DNA of 64,000 bases from Durusdinium trenchii (Eukaryota > Sar > Dinophyceae > Suessiales > Symbiodiniaceae). Position 1 is the first letter of the stretch. Each line of letters begins with the position of its first letter. Where the stretch lies: positions 318,243 through 382,242 of the forward strand of contig CAXAMN010003814.1 of the NCBI GenBank assembly GCA_963970005.1, written 5' to 3'. Position numbers and translations under genes: made by a program. Positions 62,140 through 64,000 of the stretch are shown here, piece after piece. A model generated the notes under the pieces. That model was not told where the DNA came from, did no database searches, and was given only the letters and a program-made list of their open reading frames with translations.

Positions 62140-62900
62140 CTCCGTGCATATCAGCGAAATCAGCCAGGCTCACAAAAGCCACAACTGTGCCAAGGTCTCT
62201 TGTTGCAAAACAAAACCTGAGACCCTGAGAGAGAGGGAAAGTGTTCATTGGGACAGGTTTCTGGCAACAGCCAGGGCGCCCCGGCATGAGCCCAAAGCTC
62301 TGCCACCTGGCAGTGGGTTGCACGGTGGTGTGTGGCGCGATTTGCAGGGTCGTGTGACGAATTAGGGCTCGGGCTCCACAGGACCAGCTGCCCACTGGAG
62401 GCGTTGCTTGCATGAATTGGGTGGTGCGACTCCACCTGGGTCCACTCTTGTTTCTAGCCTGCGGGCTACGCAACAAAACTTTAGGTTGGCAACTCCTCTG
62501 AGATATTTTTGGAGGTTTACACTTCATCCATTGAGTACTGCACTTATGATACAGGCATAAGACCTGACCTGGACCTGTCCCACTGCTGTCACTGACTTCT
62601 GCCCTAGGTCTCTGTTTCCGCAAGGAACACTTCAAGATTTAGCCCAAGTCGCATGGACATGTTTGTTGATCAGGCCTGATCAGGGTTGTCTGATCACGAA
62701 CCCAAAGCTACTCCCAAGAACACAGCTTGGTCCAGTATCGCAGCTCACAGAATGTTGGGGTGTTCAGGAGTTTTTGGAGCCTGAAGCTGTTCCAAGCAGA
62801 GTCGTTTCGGGTGACCACCAATATTGTCCTGCAAATTGAATGGTCATTTCAGCAGCCAGCTGTTTTAGGCGTCTTTAGAACCCCAAAAACGCACCAAAAT
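62140..62900. other. No supported gene
   Basis: Between AspRS exon 1 and the fragments further right I see only short open frames without motifs and no notable repeat. An AspRS targeting-peptide exon could be hidden here. Confidence 0.4.
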
Positions 62901-63910
62901 CCACTCAGGACGAGCAACAAAAGCCCACTTGTTGGGACATGTCCCCCAGTTGGACACCAAACTTTTGAATCCGTCCGTGTGCGAGCTCTACGAGTTCCGC
63001 GCCCGGAGGAGGTCGTCGTCCAGGAGGCCCTCGTGGCGTGTCTCCGGGTGTGAACTGGGATTGATAGGCCAATTCACTACACCTCAGCATGAAAAGAAAC
63101 ATGAAGGGCCGAAAAACCAACATGCTTTCTCTCTCTTCCCCAAAGAACTGAAGACGACCGAAGTAGTCGCTTCTTCGCCCATCTCCCACCTGCTCTGCGA
63201 GTGGCCGCTCCAGGTCCAACACGCAGCCGTCCGGCCGGACCAGCCTCAGGTCCTCCCGCCAGGGCAACGGAGCGCGCCGGCGGTGTGACACACACGGTCC
63301 ATCCCTCGATGTCCAGGAGCAGGAGGGAATTGATGTTTGGATATTGTACTCCTATTGGCTTTGTCATGCTTTGTCCATGGCAGGGCTGAACCTGCCCAGT
63401 TAAGAATTCTGATGAAAACTGTCGACCCTGCATCGAAAAGACTCTGGCTGGGCAGCGGCGAATGCCGTCCAAATGCCAGCTGAAAACGGAGCGTCAGTCG
63501 ACTTCGGTTGGCACACATGATACGAATCCCGAACGAGGCCTTTGGATTTCTTCGAAAAGAAAATGGGCGCCATCGCATCTGGCATTAAACTCCTATTAGT
63601 GGCGACCTTCGACTAGGAAGCATCTCCAGATCTGTTCCGTGCTGCTTCAGATCTATATATTCCAACTCTGGATTTGCTACAAAAGTTCATGGCGGAAGAA
63701 CCTAAGGTGGAGATGTTCAACAAACGGAAGAACCTAAGGTGGAGATGTTCAACAAACGGGGGCGGGGACAGCAGGACAAATCGAGGTCGATCTTCCTCTG
63801 AAGAATTTCACACACACTCCACAAGACTCGGCGTCTGGGTTTGTCCTCCGGTAGCATGTATTTTTTCTTCAACGGAAGCATCTTGGTGAGAATCGCCTGG
63901 CTGTAACACC
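62900..63910 (-). CDS. Unidentified gene upstream of AspRS (fragments)
   Basis: Exon-like minus-strand blocks: about 63,900-63,785 (AILTKMLPLKKKYMLPEDKP and RRRVLWSVCEILQRKIDL, then a possible GA donor), about 63,290-63,185 (PLPWREDLRLVRPDGCVLDL and ERPLAEQ before a GT donor) and about 63,048-62,995 (TRHEGLLDDDLLRAR). They may be one gene running in from the right edge, or part of the AspRS leader. No family is recognised and the 3' end was not found. Confidence 0.3.
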
Positions 63911-64000
63911 CACCCACGGAACCACATCTGCTTCGCCAGCCGGTATGGGCAACTGAAAACTGAGAGCTTGGATCAACAGTCATACTGAATCACAAAGTTT

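Noticed and set aside
1-64000. Dinoflagellate spliced-leader gene or relict leader sequence
   Set aside because: I looked for the conserved TTTTGGCTCAAG core on both strands and saw no convincing match.
1-64000. tRNA or rRNA genes
   Set aside because: No cloverleaf A/B-box pairs or ribosomal RNA blocks were noticed by eye; a tRNAscan run would be needed to be sure.

Overview
This is nuclear DNA of a dinoflagellate, most likely a member of the Symbiodiniaceae. Every gene I can support lies on the minus strand, head to tail (a unidirectional gene array). Coding sequence is cut into very small exons (down to 27 nt). Of about 32 introns whose two ends I could place by reading-frame continuity, only about 6 start with GT, about 15 with GC and about 11 with GA; all end in AG, mostly followed by G. 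Introns are full of minisatellites, microsatellites, foldback repeats and a decayed Ty1/copia element. Exon positions are hand-derived, and no transcript data were available.

Layout, right to left, which is the direction of transcription. (1) 62.9-63.9 kb: exon-like fragments of an unidentified gene. (2) 62.1-28.1 kb: one bacterial-type, probably organellar, aspartyl-tRNA synthetase gene of about 34 kb, with at least 27 recognisable exons carrying the OB-fold, class II motifs, GAD insert and C-terminus. Its largest defined intron (56,981-48,462, 8.5 kb) contains a complete second copy of a PP2C phosphatase gene and a degenerate copia retrotransposon in opposite orientation, bracketed by inverted 170-180 bp repeats. 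Other introns hold 60-, 73- and 42-bp minisatellites and a PIF1/Helitron-like helicase fragment. (3) 27-24.4 kb: a small unidentified gene. (4) 23.8-19.4 kb: the axonemal inner-arm dynein light chain p28 (DNALI1 family), nearly complete. (5) 18.5-15.7 kb: an unidentified gene. (6) 15.6-14.5 kb: the first PP2C copy, two exons, predicted N-myristoylated/palmitoylated. (7) 8.8-7.6 kb: a small unidentified membrane protein. (8) 6.9 kb to the left edge: a secreted GH3 beta-glucosidase, cut by the window edge.

The genes do not form a pathway: they cover translation, motility, signalling and carbohydrate hydrolysis, as is usual for dinoflagellate arrays. The regions 9-12.3, 12.4-14.4, 29-34 and 42-47 kb are mostly repeats and unassigned sequence. 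Two runs of ten N (2427-2436, 45767-45776) are assembly gaps, both inside tandem repeats.
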